The position numbers and the translations under genes are program-made. The notes beneath the pieces were generated by a model. The model ran no database searches, was not told where the DNA came from, and was given only the letters and a program-made list of their open reading frames with translations. Below, piece after piece: positions 17,305 through 26,241 of a stretch of DNA of 55,046 bases (its first letter is position 1; every line of letters begins with the position of its first letter). Source of the DNA: Flavobacteriaceae bacterium (lineage in GTDB: Bacteria > Bacteroidota > Bacteroidia > Flavobacteriales > Weeksellaceae); assembly GCA_012522185.1 (NCBI GenBank), contig JAAYKY010000047.1, positions 1 to 55,046 of the forward strand. Direction: 5' to 3'.

Positions 17305-17445
17305 ATAAAAATTGACCGAGACAGGGTAAATAGTTTTTTATCTTTGGTTTTGAATTCGAAATAAATTTAAACAAGCTCTAAGTTTCCTTCAAATTTTTCC
17401 AATTCAAAAAGAAAGCTGAATTTTGCGATAAAGAAATAATTCTGA

Positions 17446-18876
17446 GTGTACAGGAGACTTTTTAGTGAAACGGTTATTTACGGAGTAGGATCCATTCTGC
17501 CAAGATTGATTAATTTTGCGCTTGTTCCTCTTTATACAGATAAAATCAATGCCGAGGAATTTTCCAAAATTGCTCAACTTTATGCATTGGTGGCCTTTGT
17601 CAATATTGTTTTGACTTGTGGATTTGAAACTGCCTATTTTCGGTATTCGGCCGATAAGAACTTATCGGGGAAGGTCTTTCATACATCGTTTTGGTTTGTT
17701 TTTGCCAATGCCTTGGCGTTTCTGTTAGGGATGTATGTTTTCAATATTCCTATTGCGAATTTCTTTGAATACCAAGAGTACCCCGAATATTTAAAATACT
17801 TTGCTTGGATTGCATTTTTTGATGCGATTTGCATGGTCCCTTTTGCTTATCTGCGTTTCACCAATAAACCGATCAAATATTCAGCCATAAAGGTGTTCCA
17901 AGGCGTTTTTCAAACCCTGATTATTCTGGCATTTTTCTATTTGATTCCGGAAACATTTCTACAAAATATAGGTCTGAAAGAGAAAGTGTCTTATCCATTT
18001 GTAGCCAATGTGATTGCAGCTTTTTCGGGTGTATTATTGCTATTGCCCATCATTCGACAAGTTCGGTTCTATTTCAATCGTGAGTTGTTTAGGAAAATGT
18101 TCCGGTACGCTTTTCCGGTGATGTTGGCCGGATTGGCTTTTACGACCAATGAAAATCTAGACAAATTGATTTTGAGAGGAATGATAAATGAAGCTGACGC
18201 AGGGGCTTATGCAGGATGTTATAAAATTGCGACGCTGATGATTTTGATGGTCACAGCCTATCGGATGGGAGTAGAACCCTTCTTTTTCAAAAAAGCTCAA
18301 GATGAAGACGCACGAAAAACTTATGCCGATATCATGCAGTATTTCGTGATTTTCTGCGGTTTTGCTGTCGTAGCTTTATTGGGAAATCTTTCGTGGATCA
18401 AAGAATTGATGATTCGAGACGAAGCTTATTGGGTCGCAATGCCGATTGTACCGATTATTGTGATAGCCAATTATTTCTTTGGAATTTATTATAATTTATC
18501 GACCTGGTACAAAGTAACCGATAAAACCTATGTGGGAACGGTGGTTTCTTGGATTGGTGCTGGATTGACCATTTTACTCAATTTAGTATTGATACCGATT
18601 ATAGGATTTATGGCTTCAGCATGGGCCACTTTGGCAGCTTACGGGACTATGATGGTAATTTCCTATTTTTGGGGACAGAAATCCTATAAGATTCCATATA
18701 AAACACGTAAAATATTGTTTTATATGGTTTTAAGTGTTGTGTTGGGACTTTTGGGATATTATTTTTTGGATAATAATTTCTGGATAGGAAATCTTTGTGC
18801 AATAATTTACATTGCAATTGCAATTTTTATCGAGAAAAAGAGTTTGAAGTATAGTGGAAATCAGATGAAACTCTGA
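17446..18876 (+). CDS. Polysaccharide flippase (Wzx/MOP family)
   Basis: The 476-residue protein has about 12-14 hydrophobic segments with few charged residues and starts MYRRLFSETVIYGVGSILPRL, the usual opening of MOP-superfamily flippases, followed by FETAYFRYS. These proteins move lipid-linked saccharides across the inner membrane. The start codon is GTG; an in-frame TGA directly precedes it, so no longer form is possible. It begins a plus-strand series with dut, a sugar nucleotidyltransferase and envelope genes. The substrate cannot be inferred. Confidence 0.87.
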   Translation: MYRRLFSETVIYGVGSILPRLINFALVPLYTDKINAEEFSKIAQLYALVAFVNIVLTCGFETAYFRYSADKNLSGKVFHTSFWFVFANALAFLLGMYVFNIPIANFFEYQEYPEYLKYFAWIAFFDAICMVPFAYLRFTNKPIKYSAIKVFQGVFQTLIILAFFYLIPETFLQNIGLKEKVSYPFVANVIAAFSGVLLLLPIIRQVRFYFNRELFRKMFRYAFPVMLAGLAFTTNENLDKLILRGMINEADAGAYAGCYKIATLMILMVTAYRMGVEPFFFKKAQDEDARKTYADIMQYFVIFCGFAVVALLGNLSWIKELMIRDEAYWVAMPIVPIIVIANYFFGIYYNLSTWYKVTDKTYVGTVVSWIGAGLTILLNLVLIPIIGFMASAWATLAAYGTMMVISYFWGQKSYKIPYKTRKILFYMVLSVVLGLLGYYFLDNNFWIGNLCAIIYIAIAIFIEKKSLKYSGNQMKL

Positions 18877-18927
18877 CTGAAAAATAAAATCCTGAAATTC
18901 TCTTAAAAAGAAAAAGGATAAAAGCGT

Positions 18928-19359
18928 ATGAAAATCAAAATAATCAACAAATCGGAACATCTGCTTCCGGAATATAAAACCGGGCTTTCCGCCGGAATGG
19001 ATCTTTGCGCAAATCTAAATGAACCATTGGTCTTAAAATCATTGGAACGAAAACTCGTTCCCACCGGATTGTTCATCGAACTTCCTGCCGGATATGAAGC
19101 CCAAGTTCGGCCACGAAGTGGTTTGGCACTGAAACATGGAATCAGCGTTTTGAATTCGCCTGGAACCATTGATGCGGATTATCGAGGAGAAATCGGAGTC
19201 ATTTTGGTGAATTTATCAAATGAAGAATTCACCGTAAATAAAGGCGAGAGAATTGCGCAACTTGTGATTGCAAAGCACGAAACAGCCGAATGGGTAGAAG
19301 TGGAAACTTTGGGAGAAACCCAAAGAGGAGAAGGCGGATTTGGAAGTACAGGAAAATAG
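18928..19359 (+). CDS. dut: Deoxyuridine 5'-triphosphate nucleotidohydrolase
   Basis: dUTPase hydrolyses dUTP to dUMP, keeping uracil out of DNA and feeding thymidylate synthesis. The 143-residue trimeric-type enzyme shows all five motifs: [29 protein letters not shown] (catalytic Asp), GERIAQLVI and the C-terminal [11 protein letters not shown] arm. It lies 51 nt after the flippase gene and 32 nt before the nucleotidyltransferase gene. Confidence 0.96.
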   Translation: MKIKIINKSEHLLPEYKTGLSAGMDLCANLNEPLVLKSLERKLVPTGLFIELPAGYEAQVRPRSGLALKHGISVLNSPGTIDADYRGEIGVILVNLSNEEFTVNKGERIAQLVIAKHETAEWVEVETLGETQRGEGGFGSTGK

Positions 19360-19391
19360 CATAAAACTTAAAAAAATAAACAACGAAAGAA

Positions 19392-20414
19392 ATGAAAATC
19401 ATCATACCTATGGCCGGAAGAGGTTCTCGATTGAGACCTCATACTTTGACAGTACCAAAACCATTAATTCCAATCGGAGGGAAACCAATTGTACAAAGAT
19501 TAGCCGAAGATATCACCAAACTTTCGGATCAGAAAGTCGAAGAGATTGCCTTCATCATTGGGGATTTCGGAGTAGAAGTTGAAGAGCAACTTTTGGGAAT
19601 TGCCGAAACTTTAGGCGCCAAAGGAAGTATTTATCATCAGGATGAACCATTGGGAACCGCTCATGCTATTTGGATGGCGAAGGATTCTTTGTCAGGGCCA
19701 GTTGTAGTGGCTTTTGCGGATACTTTATTTCGTGCCAATTTTCATTTGGACACGAGTTCAGACGGAGTGGTTTGGGTAAAGAAAGTAGAAGATCCAAGTG
19801 CTTTTGGCGTGGTGAAATTGGACGCTTACGGTGTGATTGAAGATTTCGTGGAGAAGCCCAAAGAATTTGTTTCAGATTTGGCGATCATCGGGATTTATTT
19901 CTTCAAAGACGGAGAAAACCTACGCGAAGAAATTCGCCACATCATGGAAAATGACATCCGTGGAAATGGAGGCGAATACCAATTAACCGATGCCCTGGAA
20001 AATATGCGTGCCAAAGGAAAGAAGTTTACATTGGGGCCGGTGGACGAATGGATGGATTGCGGAAACAAAGCAGTTACGGTTCAGACCAATGGCAAAATTC
20101 TCGGATTTGAAAAAGAAGAATTTGAAAAAATTCCTGATTCAGCCAAAATCACCAATTCACTTATCATAAAACCTTGTTTTATCGGTGAAAACGTAGTGAT
20201 TGAAAATTCCAAAATCGGGCCATTTGTTTCGCTGGGCAACGGTACAAAAGTTGTAAACAGCAATATTGACAATAGTTTAATTCAGGAAAACTGTGTAATC
20301 GATCATGGAAATCTCACGGGATCTATGATTGGAAATCATGCTGAATACTACGGAGTCTCCAGAAATATCAGTCTTGGTGATTATTCGGTTCTGGACTTTA
20401 AAAACAAAGATTAG
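19392..20414 (+). CDS. Sugar-phosphate nucleotidyltransferase
   Basis: The 340-residue protein has the nucleotidyltransferase signature PMAGRGSRLRPHT (4-17 region) and VPKPLIPIGGKPI, then a Rossmann-like catalytic domain to about residue 240 with metal-binding FADTLF. From about 255 a hexapeptide left-handed beta-helix follows (FIGENVVIENSKIGPFVSLG). This matches glucose-1-phosphate thymidylyltransferase or mannose-1-phosphate guanylyltransferase-like enzymes; the sugar and nucleotide cannot be fixed. It ends by overlapping the next start by one base (TAGTG). Confidence 0.88.
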   Translation: MKIIIPMAGRGSRLRPHTLTVPKPLIPIGGKPIVQRLAEDITKLSDQKVEEIAFIIGDFGVEVEEQLLGIAETLGAKGSIYHQDEPLGTAHAIWMAKDSLSGPVVVAFADTLFRANFHLDTSSDGVVWVKKVEDPSAFGVVKLDAYGVIEDFVEKPKEFVSDLAIIGIYFFKDGENLREEIRHIMENDIRGNGGEYQLTDALENMRAKGKKFTLGPVDEWMDCGNKAVTVQTNGKILGFEKEEFEKIPDSAKITNSLIIKPCFIGENVVIENSKIGPFVSLGNGTKVVNSNIDNSLIQENCVIDHGNLTGSMIGNHAEYYGVSRNISLGDYSVLDFKNKD

Positions 20415-21217
20415 TGAAATTTATTAAACTAAAATACCTGATTCTCGGATTTTTTATTTTCGCTTTATCGGCTTGTACTACCCAGAGAGGTACTGCAACT
20501 TCGACAGCTGAAGAAATGAAAACATCTGCCATTGTAAAAAGTGCAATGGCGCAGAAACCAAAGTTTGTACACTTGACTATAAATTCGAGAATTAATGCCG
20601 ATATAGATAATAATTCTGTAAGTCTGAATGGGAAAATTTACATTCGGGACGGTCAAAAAATTTGGGTCAATGTTTCTAAATTTGGGATCAATGCTGCCCG
20701 AGCTCTGATTACGCCCGATGGGTTTCAGGCCTTTGAAAGAGTAGAAAGAACCTATATCGATGGGGATTTTTCCTATTTTAATGATTTATTGAAAGTCGAT
20801 TTTATCGATTATGAAAAGCTACAAAACCTTTTACTTGGACAAATTTTCATCGATATGAAACCTACGGATTTTCGTTCGGAAGTAGTCGGAAATCAATACC
20901 TTTTGCATTACAAGGACAATGAGGAATTAGAGCGAAGACCCAAAGCTGGAAAGTACATTCAAACTTATACATTGGGTTCAGATTTCAGACTTTCTGGAGC
21001 TGTTTTGAAAGATCCAAGTTCGGGAATGGAATTGGAAATAAATTATGGAGGTTGGCAAAAGTTCGGAACTCAGTACTTTCCTAAAAACGTTAAAGTTTTG
21101 GTAAAAGACAAGAAAACACAAAAAGTAGAATTGGAATACAATAATTTTACGTTCGAGGAAAGCCCGACGCCATTTGAAATTCCTTCTGGATACAAACCCA
21201 ACAATTTGCTGAAATGA
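20414..21217 (+). CDS. DUF4292 lipoprotein
   Basis: The 267-residue protein begins with a lipoprotein signal (hydrophobic core then LSAC, Cys about residue 21). The mature part is a LolA/LolB-like beta sheet family, DUF4292: FVHLTINSRINADID, IYIRDGQKIWVNVSKFG, and C-terminal FTFEESPTPFEIPSGYK. Likely an outer-membrane or periplasmic lipoprotein with a hydrophobic ligand, by fold. It starts with GTG overlapping the upstream stop and ends overlapping the EnvC-like gene by 4 nt, so all three are tightly coupled. Confidence 0.85.
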   Translation: MKFIKLKYLILGFFIFALSACTTQRGTATSTAEEMKTSAIVKSAMAQKPKFVHLTINSRINADIDNNSVSLNGKIYIRDGQKIWVNVSKFGINAARALITPDGFQAFERVERTYIDGDFSYFNDLLKVDFIDYEKLQNLLLGQIFIDMKPTDFRSEVVGNQYLLHYKDNEELERRPKAGKYIQTYTLGSDFRLSGAVLKDPSSGMELEINYGGWQKFGTQYFPKNVKVLVKDKKTQKVELEYNNFTFEESPTPFEIPSGYKPNNLLK

Positions 21218-22824
21218 GAAAACTATTGTTTTTCACTGTTTTATGTAGTTTACTGTTAGCGGGATTGGCAACTGCTCAAATTACCGAGCAGGAATTAAAA
21301 GAGCAAAAAGAGCGATTACAGAAACAAAACACTGCATTAAAGAAAGATATTGCAGAGCTGAACCGGGATTTGCAAAGAAACCAAAGCGAGTCCAAAACCT
21401 CTTTGCTTTATATAAAAAACTTAGAAAGCAAAATTACAGCACAAACCAAACTTGTGAGCGGGCTTAACCGAGAGAAACGTTATTTAGAAGACGAAATCTA
21501 TTTAACTCAATTGGAAATAAATAAGTTGAGTAGAGAGTTGGTGGAGTTGAGAAAAGAATACAAAGACATCCTTGTCAAAGCTTACAAAAATAAATCCATC
21601 GAAAATAAACTTCTTTTTGTTCTTTCTTCCGAAAGTTTGGGGCAGGCTTTTCGCCGTATTAAATACCTTCAGAGGTATTCTGAATACCAATTAGGCAAAG
21701 CCGATGAAATCATAGCCAAAACCAAGGCAATCGAAAAGGAAAAGGAATCCCGAGAAAAATCCAAAAAAGAGAAAGAGGCCGTTTTGGCGCAACAATCGGT
21801 GGTAAAAGAAGAGTTAGAAGGTGAAAAAGTAGCGAAGCAAAAAGTCATCGAAGATTTCAAGAAAAATGCGGGCGTTATTTCACAACAAATCGCAGCCAAA
21901 CAACAAGAGCAACGAACGATTGATGCGGAGATCAACAGTATCATCGAAGAAGAAATTCGATTGGCCAAAATTCGGGCAGAGAAAGACAAAAGCGCCTGGG
22001 ACAATGCAGCGAAGCTCAATACCATTGCAGCTTTTCAGGCTTATTTGAACGAATGGCCCAGTGGGGATTATTCGGCATCAGCTCGTAAAAACATTCAACA
22101 ATTGGAAGCCGATAATCGCGGATGGCAAACGGCAAGAAGTACGCATTCCAAACAGGCTTACCAAAGCTATTTGAGTAATTTCCCCCAAGGACAATTTGCA
22201 TCGACCGCTCGCCTTGAAATTTCTAAATTTGAAGCGGCAGAAGAAGCAGCGAGAATTGCCAAAGAAGCAGCCGAACGAGAAGCCGCCGCCGCAAATAAAC
22301 CCATCGAGGAAGTCGTGGTAAAAGAAGTGGAAAAGCCAAAACCCGTAGAAAACCCACGTCCGGACCCGACGCCCGAACCGAAGTTTACCGACCGATCGAG
22401 TAGCGTGGAACTGGCGAGTGAGTTTGCATCTAACCGTGGGAAACTGCCATGGCCTGTGACGCGTGGTCAGATTGTTGGTAAATTTGGAGTCAATCGACAC
22501 CCGATTTTGAACATCGAAACAAACAATGATGGAGTTGATATTGCAACGAATCGAGGCTCAATGGCCAAAGTTGTATTTGATGGTGAGGTAAGCTCCATCA
22601 TTTCCATTCCGGGAGGAAATCGTACTGTTTTGGTGCGTCACGGAACCTTTTATACACTCTATGGAAACCTCTCCTTTGTTTCGGTGAAAAAGGGAGACAA
22701 AGTGAGCAGAGGTCAAGACATAGGTCGAATTTATACCGATGATAATGGAGATACGATTTTGAACTTCCAAGTCCGAAATGGTGCAGCGAAACAAAATCCG
22801 GAATCCTGGTTAAGGTCTAATTAA
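21214..22824 (+). CDS. EnvC-like murein hydrolase activator with degenerate LytM domain
   Basis: The 536-residue protein has a signal peptide (to about AQ at 22), a long coiled coil (about 25-260), two roughly 40-residue helical repeats (about 268-348; each contains AYxxYLxxxPxGxxxxxAR), a Pro-rich linker, and a C-terminal M23/LytM domain (about 410-535). In that domain the first zinc His is replaced (NNDGVDIA instead of HxGxDI) and the last HxH reads LNFQV, so zinc binding is lost. As in EnvC, such domains activate amidases instead of cutting peptidoglycan. The helical repeats between coiled coil and LytM are not part of classical EnvC. Confidence 0.85.
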   Translation: MRKLLFFTVLCSLLLAGLATAQITEQELKEQKERLQKQNTALKKDIAELNRDLQRNQSESKTSLLYIKNLESKITAQTKLVSGLNREKRYLEDEIYLTQLEINKLSRELVELRKEYKDILVKAYKNKSIENKLLFVLSSESLGQAFRRIKYLQRYSEYQLGKADEIIAKTKAIEKEKESREKSKKEKEAVLAQQSVVKEELEGEKVAKQKVIEDFKKNAGVISQQIAAKQQEQRTIDAEINSIIEEEIRLAKIRAEKDKSAWDNAAKLNTIAAFQAYLNEWPSGDYSASARKNIQQLEADNRGWQTARSTHSKQAYQSYLSNFPQGQFASTARLEISKFEAAEEAARIAKEAAEREAAAANKPIEEVVVKEVEKPKPVENPRPDPTPEPKFTDRSSSVELASEFASNRGKLPWPVTRGQIVGKFGVNRHPILNIETNNDGVDIATNRGSMAKVVFDGEVSSIISIPGGNRTVLVRHGTFYTLYGNLSFVSVKKGDKVSRGQDIGRIYTDDNGDTILNFQVRNGAAKQNPESWLRSN

Positions 22825-22832
22825 TTTTTACG

Positions 22833-22840
22833 TAAATTTG
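22833..22840 (+). promoter_or_regulatory. -7 promoter box for tatA
   Basis: TAAATTTG fits TAnnTTTG and lies 14 nt upstream of the tatA ATG, giving tatA its own promoter at the end of the envelope gene series. Confidence 0.5.
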
Positions 22841-22854
22841 TCAAAAGTTTAAAG

Positions 22855-23067
22855 ATGATTTTTTCAACCCTATTTTTAGCACCACCCAGCGCATGGCAGA
22901 TTGCCATCGTGGTCTTAGTGATTTTATTGTTGTTTGGAGGAAGAAAAATTCCGGAATTAATGAGAGGATTGGGTTCAGGGATTAAGGAATTTAAAGATGC
23001 AACAAAGGAGGAAGATCCAAAAAAGAGCAACAACGATTCCGAAAATAAAAACGAAAATCCTTCCTGA
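22855..23067 (+). CDS. tatA: Sec-independent protein translocase TatA
   Basis: TatA forms the oligomeric channel component for export of folded proteins. The 70-residue protein has a short N-terminus, one membrane helix (about 14-30, [14 protein letters not shown]), the [14 protein letters not shown] hinge and amphipathic helix, and a charged, disordered tail rich in K, E, N and S. TatC is not in this window. It lies 30 nt after the EnvC-like gene. Confidence 0.93.
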   Translation: MIFSTLFLAPPSAWQIAIVVLVILLLFGGRKIPELMRGLGSGIKEFKDATKEEDPKKSNNDSENKNENPS

Positions 23068-23137
23068 TTTTAATTAATCTAATGATTTAAAGTACAGAGA
23101 ATTTACTGTACTCAATTTTTCTTTTATAATTATCAAA

Positions 23138-23746
23138 ATGAAATTTACAGAAAAAGCTTGGGAAATATTTAACCGTAGTATCGATGATTATCATGTGTCA
23201 AATGATGTCTATGCTTCGATTCAAAACCCTTATTCAGAGCAGGATTTAATCGAACATTTATTGTACAAAAAAAATTGGATCGATACGGTTCAATGGCATT
23301 TGGAGGACATCATTCGTGACCCGGAAATTGATCCGATTCGAGCCTTGGAAATCAAAAGATGGATCGATAAATCCAATCAGGAAAGAACCGATATGGTAGA
23401 GTACATCGATAGTTGGTTTTTGCAGAAATACTCGGATGTAGAAGTGAAGCCTGATGCGAAGATCAATACGGAAAGTCCGGCATGGGCCATTGACCGATTC
23501 TCTATTCTTTCCCTGAAAGTTTATCATATGCGTGAAGAAGCCAATCGGACTGATGCAAGCGAAGAACATAAAGCGCTATGTCAATCCAAATTGAATGTAT
23601 TGTTGGAGCAACATCAGGATCTTTCAACAGCGATTGAAGATTTGATCCAAGACATTGCTTCGGGTAATAAGTATATGAAAGTGTACAAACAGATGAAAAT
23701 GTACAATGATGAGGATCTGAATCCGATATTGTACAAAAAGAAATAA
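23138..23746 (+). CDS. DUF4254 protein
   Basis: The 202-residue cytosolic protein is mostly alpha-helical, with FTEKAWEIFNRSIDDYH at the start and DIIRDPEID, RWIDKSNQERTDMVEYID and ETPAWAIDRFSILSLKVYHM-like segments typical of DUF4254, a Bacteroidota family of unknown role. It has no signal peptide. It ends the plus-strand series that began with the flippase gene; a strong hairpin follows at once. Confidence 0.82.
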   Translation: MKFTEKAWEIFNRSIDDYHVSNDVYASIQNPYSEQDLIEHLLYKKNWIDTVQWHLEDIIRDPEIDPIRALEIKRWIDKSNQERTDMVEYIDSWFLQKYSDVEVKPDAKINTESPAWAIDRFSILSLKVYHMREEANRTDASEEHKALCQSKLNVLLEQHQDLSTAIEDLIQDIASGNKYMKVYKQMKMYNDEDLNPILYKKK

Positions 23747-23773
23747 AAAAAGCAAGGGTTTCCCTTGCTTTCC
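23744..23773. terminator. Bidirectional terminator between DUF4254 and T9SS-domain genes
   Basis: A perfect 10-bp stem (AAAGCAAGGG/CCCTTGCTTT, 3-nt loop) is flanked by seven A residues on the left, giving a strong T-run on the minus strand and TTT on the plus strand. It can end both convergent transcripts. Confidence 0.82.
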
Positions 23774-23927
23774 GTACTAAGATGATTAGTACTACCAATC
23801 CTTAACAACCTCATCTCTCCTAGGAGTCGGAGAAACTATTATCTAAACTTAAAGTTCAATACCTCATCTGTCTGTAATAATCCGATAATGTTATTCAAAT
23901 TAGTGACAATTAAAACTTAGCCGTTGA
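23774..23927 (-). other. Hairpin-containing 3' region of the T9SS-domain gene
   Basis: No gene is seen here. The stretch holds a perfect 7-bp hairpin (GTACTAA-GATGA-TTAGTAC, 23774-23792) and a 10-bp palindrome CTCCTAGGAG (23817-23826). On the minus strand it would form a structured 3' untranslated region of about 155 nt ahead of the shared terminator. Confidence 0.5.
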
Positions 23928-24266
23928 TTATTGTTTAAAAAATGTATTATATTGAACCTGACCACTTTCCGAAATGATAGCAACGAAATAAACACCTTGT
24001 TGAAGCCCGTTGATGTCCACGGAAGCTTCATCCGTTGACACCATGTCCGATGCAACGATAAGCTCATTGGATTCGTCATAGATTTCTACACCGGAAATCA
24101 ACTCATCTGAAGTCGAAATTTCCAACTGATTGGGACTTTCGGTGAAGACACTTGGATTAAAGTTTTTACCACTGTTACCGTTCCCAATGCGAATTCCATT
24201 GTTTTGCTGCGCATATGTAAAGCCTACAGCAAACGAAAATAAAAATAAAAAGACTACCTGTTTCAT
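23928..24266 (-). CDS. Minimal secreted protein with T9SS type A sorting domain
   Basis: The 112-residue protein is a signal peptide (MKQVVFLFLFSFAVGFTYAQ), about 20 polar residues (NNGIRIGNGNSGKNFNP) and a C-terminal sorting domain of the T9SS type A kind: LEISTSDELISGVEIYDESNELI, INGLQQGVYFVAIISESG and a basic end (FFKQ). No functional domain lies between, so the product is nearly a bare secretion tag. It is divergent from a TPR histidine kinase gene with only 67 nt between starts, and has its own -7 box. Role unknown; a signal or cell-surface peptide is conceivable. Confidence 0.8.
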   Translation of the reverse strand: MKQVVFLFLFSFAVGFTYAQQNNGIRIGNGNSGKNFNPSVFTESPNQLEISTSDELISGVEIYDESNELIVASDMVSTDEASVDINGLQQGVYFVAIISESGQVQYNTFFKQ

Positions 24267-24273
24267 AATACTA

Positions 24274-24281
24274 CAAATTTA
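24274..24281 (-). promoter_or_regulatory. -7 promoter box for the T9SS-domain gene
   Basis: TAAATTTG on the minus strand fits TAnnTTTG and ends 7 nt before the ATG at 24266. Confidence 0.5.
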
Positions 24282-24303
24282 TTTAGAATAAAATTAATCA
24301 TAC

Positions 24304-24319
24304 TACCAAGATTTTGGTA
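24304..24319. promoter_or_regulatory. Inverted repeat in the divergent intergenic region, possible operator
   Basis: A perfect 6-bp inverted repeat TACCAA-GATT-TTGGTA lies between the divergent starts of the T9SS-domain gene and the histidine kinase gene. Dyad symmetry of this kind fits a LuxR-type regulator site, and the regulator gene is two genes away; this role is inference. Confidence 0.4.
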
Positions 24320-24333
24320 TTTTTACTTCCAGA

Positions 24334-26241
24334 ATGAAATTTGCAATTGTTTTCTTCTCAATGTTTTTTATGATTTCCCTTCTTTCGCAAGATAGGGCGG
24401 GTCAAATTGAAAGGAATTATCAAAAATACCGAACCATCGTAGAGTCAAATCCTGACTCTGCTCTCATTTACATTCTGCGCGCTAAAGATATAAACAAAGA
24501 AGAAAAAAACTTAAACTGGGATTCTCGAATTTACTATGGAATCGGGTATTGTTACTATCTGAAACAAGAGTATGATACCGCCCAAGGTTATTTATATCAA
24601 GCCGTTCAGTTCTCAGAAAAAGTAGGGAATTCAAATATTCTGAGTAAATCTTATAATCAAATCGGCCAGGTTTATTCCGTCCAAAATGACTTTCGTAAAG
24701 CCTTGGAAAATTACCATAATTCACTAAAAATTTCAGAAGAAAAAGAAGAATTAAGTGACAATACAATTGCGGTACTTTCCAATATTGCCGATTTGTATAT
24801 TTTGCAGGAAGATACCATCAGCGCAAGAAGATATTATCATCAAGCAAAACAAATAGGAGAGCAAAGTGGTGAGAGCCTCAACCTTGCAGTGGTTTACAAC
24901 AACCTTGCGGTTTCTTATATGAAAACCAATAAAGATAGTACCGAATATTTCCTAAACAAAGCCCTTGAAATTCACCGAGAAACCCATAATTATTACGGTC
25001 AGATTATGGCACAAATAAATCTGGTTGCTACTTATTTAAATTTCCAATCAACCCATGACTATACAAAGGCCTTTCAGTATCTGAACGAATCCATGAATCT
25101 GAGTAAGGTTATCCAAAATCCTGAAGCGGAATTTTTCAGTTACTTTTATATGGGGAATTATTATGAACAAGTTGAAAAAAATTATCCAAAAGCGTTGGAA
25201 AGTTATAACTTTGCATATGATTTGCTCAAGAAGGGATATAAAAATGCTTATGCCATTGAACTCTACGAGAACTTGGCAAAAGTTCATGCGAAATTAGGAA
25301 ATCACAAAGAAGCTTTCTCATTTCAAAAAGAACAATATACTTTACAAGACAGTATATTCAGTATCGAAAAAAACAAACAATTCCATGATGCTCAAACGCG
25401 GTTTGATGTGGAAAGGAAAAACAACCAAATCCAACTTTTAAACAAACAAAAAGAAATTCAGCAAGGACACAAAAGATTGATTGCCATTGGTGCAGTTTCA
25501 GTCATAATCCCGCTCATGTTGCTCGCGTTTTTTTATCGTCAACGAATGAAATACCAGCAAACGATAACCAAGCAGGATAAATTAATTTTCGAAAAAGAAA
25601 AAGAAGCCATCAAAGCAAAGAATCTCATCGAAGGACAAAAAATGGAAAGAAACCGGATTGCAAGAGAATTACATGACGGAGTGGGAGGAAGACTTTCGGC
25701 CATAAAAATCAAAATTGATCAGATAAATACCACTAATCTTCAAGATCCAGAATTGGAAGAATGCATCAAACAACTACAGGAAACAACAAGAGAAATCAGG
25801 GTGATATCCCATGAATTAAATGAAAATAAAATAGATCAGTTAAACTTTGTACATCTAATTAAAAAATTAGTAAAAGATTATAAATTTTATTTCACAGGTG
25901 AAATTCACCTGAATATGTATCCTGAAAATAAATTTGAACAAATAGAAGGAACTGCCAAACATTTTATCTATCGAACCCTACAAGAAATTCTATCCAACTG
26001 CCTAAAATATGCCGAGGCCGAGAACATAGCTATCGATTGTACATTTGATACCCATTACCGCATCATTGTGGAAGACGACGGAAAGGGATTTGATGTACAA
26101 GCTACTCAAAATGGCATGGGAATAAACAACATTTACAAACGAGTCGAATCATTGAACGGTCAAGTTTACATTGACGCAATGCTCGGCAGAGGTGCAACAT
26201 TTATAATAGAAATTCCGGAGGATGGAACCAAAAATATTTAG
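24334..26241 (+). CDS. TPR-containing sensor histidine kinase (HisKA_3 type)
   Basis: The 635-residue protein has a signal peptide (MKFAIVFFSMFFMISLLSQ), a periplasmic run of about seven TPR-like repeats (about 30-340), a coiled coil, one membrane helix (about 383-402) and a cytoplasmic kinase. The phosphoacceptor is His447 in RIARELHDGVGGRL; the ATPase domain shows EILSNCLKYAEA (N box), EDDGKGFD and GMGINNIYKRVESL. The architecture is the common Bacteroidota NarX/LytS-like form that senses through TPRs. The response-regulator gene overlaps its 3' end by 20 nt, so the two form a two-component pair. Confidence 0.92.
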   Translation: MKFAIVFFSMFFMISLLSQDRAGQIERNYQKYRTIVESNPDSALIYILRAKDINKEEKNLNWDSRIYYGIGYCYYLKQEYDTAQGYLYQAVQFSEKVGNSNILSKSYNQIGQVYSVQNDFRKALENYHNSLKISEEKEELSDNTIAVLSNIADLYILQEDTISARRYYHQAKQIGEQSGESLNLAVVYNNLAVSYMKTNKDSTEYFLNKALEIHRETHNYYGQIMAQINLVATYLNFQSTHDYTKAFQYLNESMNLSKVIQNPEAEFFSYFYMGNYYEQVEKNYPKALESYNFAYDLLKKGYKNAYAIELYENLAKVHAKLGNHKEAFSFQKEQYTLQDSIFSIEKNKQFHDAQTRFDVERKNNQIQLLNKQKEIQQGHKRLIAIGAVSVIIPLMLLAFFYRQRMKYQQTITKQDKLIFEKEKEAIKAKNLIEGQKMERNRIARELHDGVGGRLSAIKIKIDQINTTNLQDPELEECIKQLQETTREIRVISHELNENKIDQLNFVHLIKKLVKDYKFYFTGEIHLNMYPENKFEQIEGTAKHFIYRTLQEILSNCLKYAEAENIAIDCTFDTHYRIIVEDDGKGFDVQATQNGMGINNIYKRVESLNGQVYIDAMLGRGATFIIEIPEDGTKNI

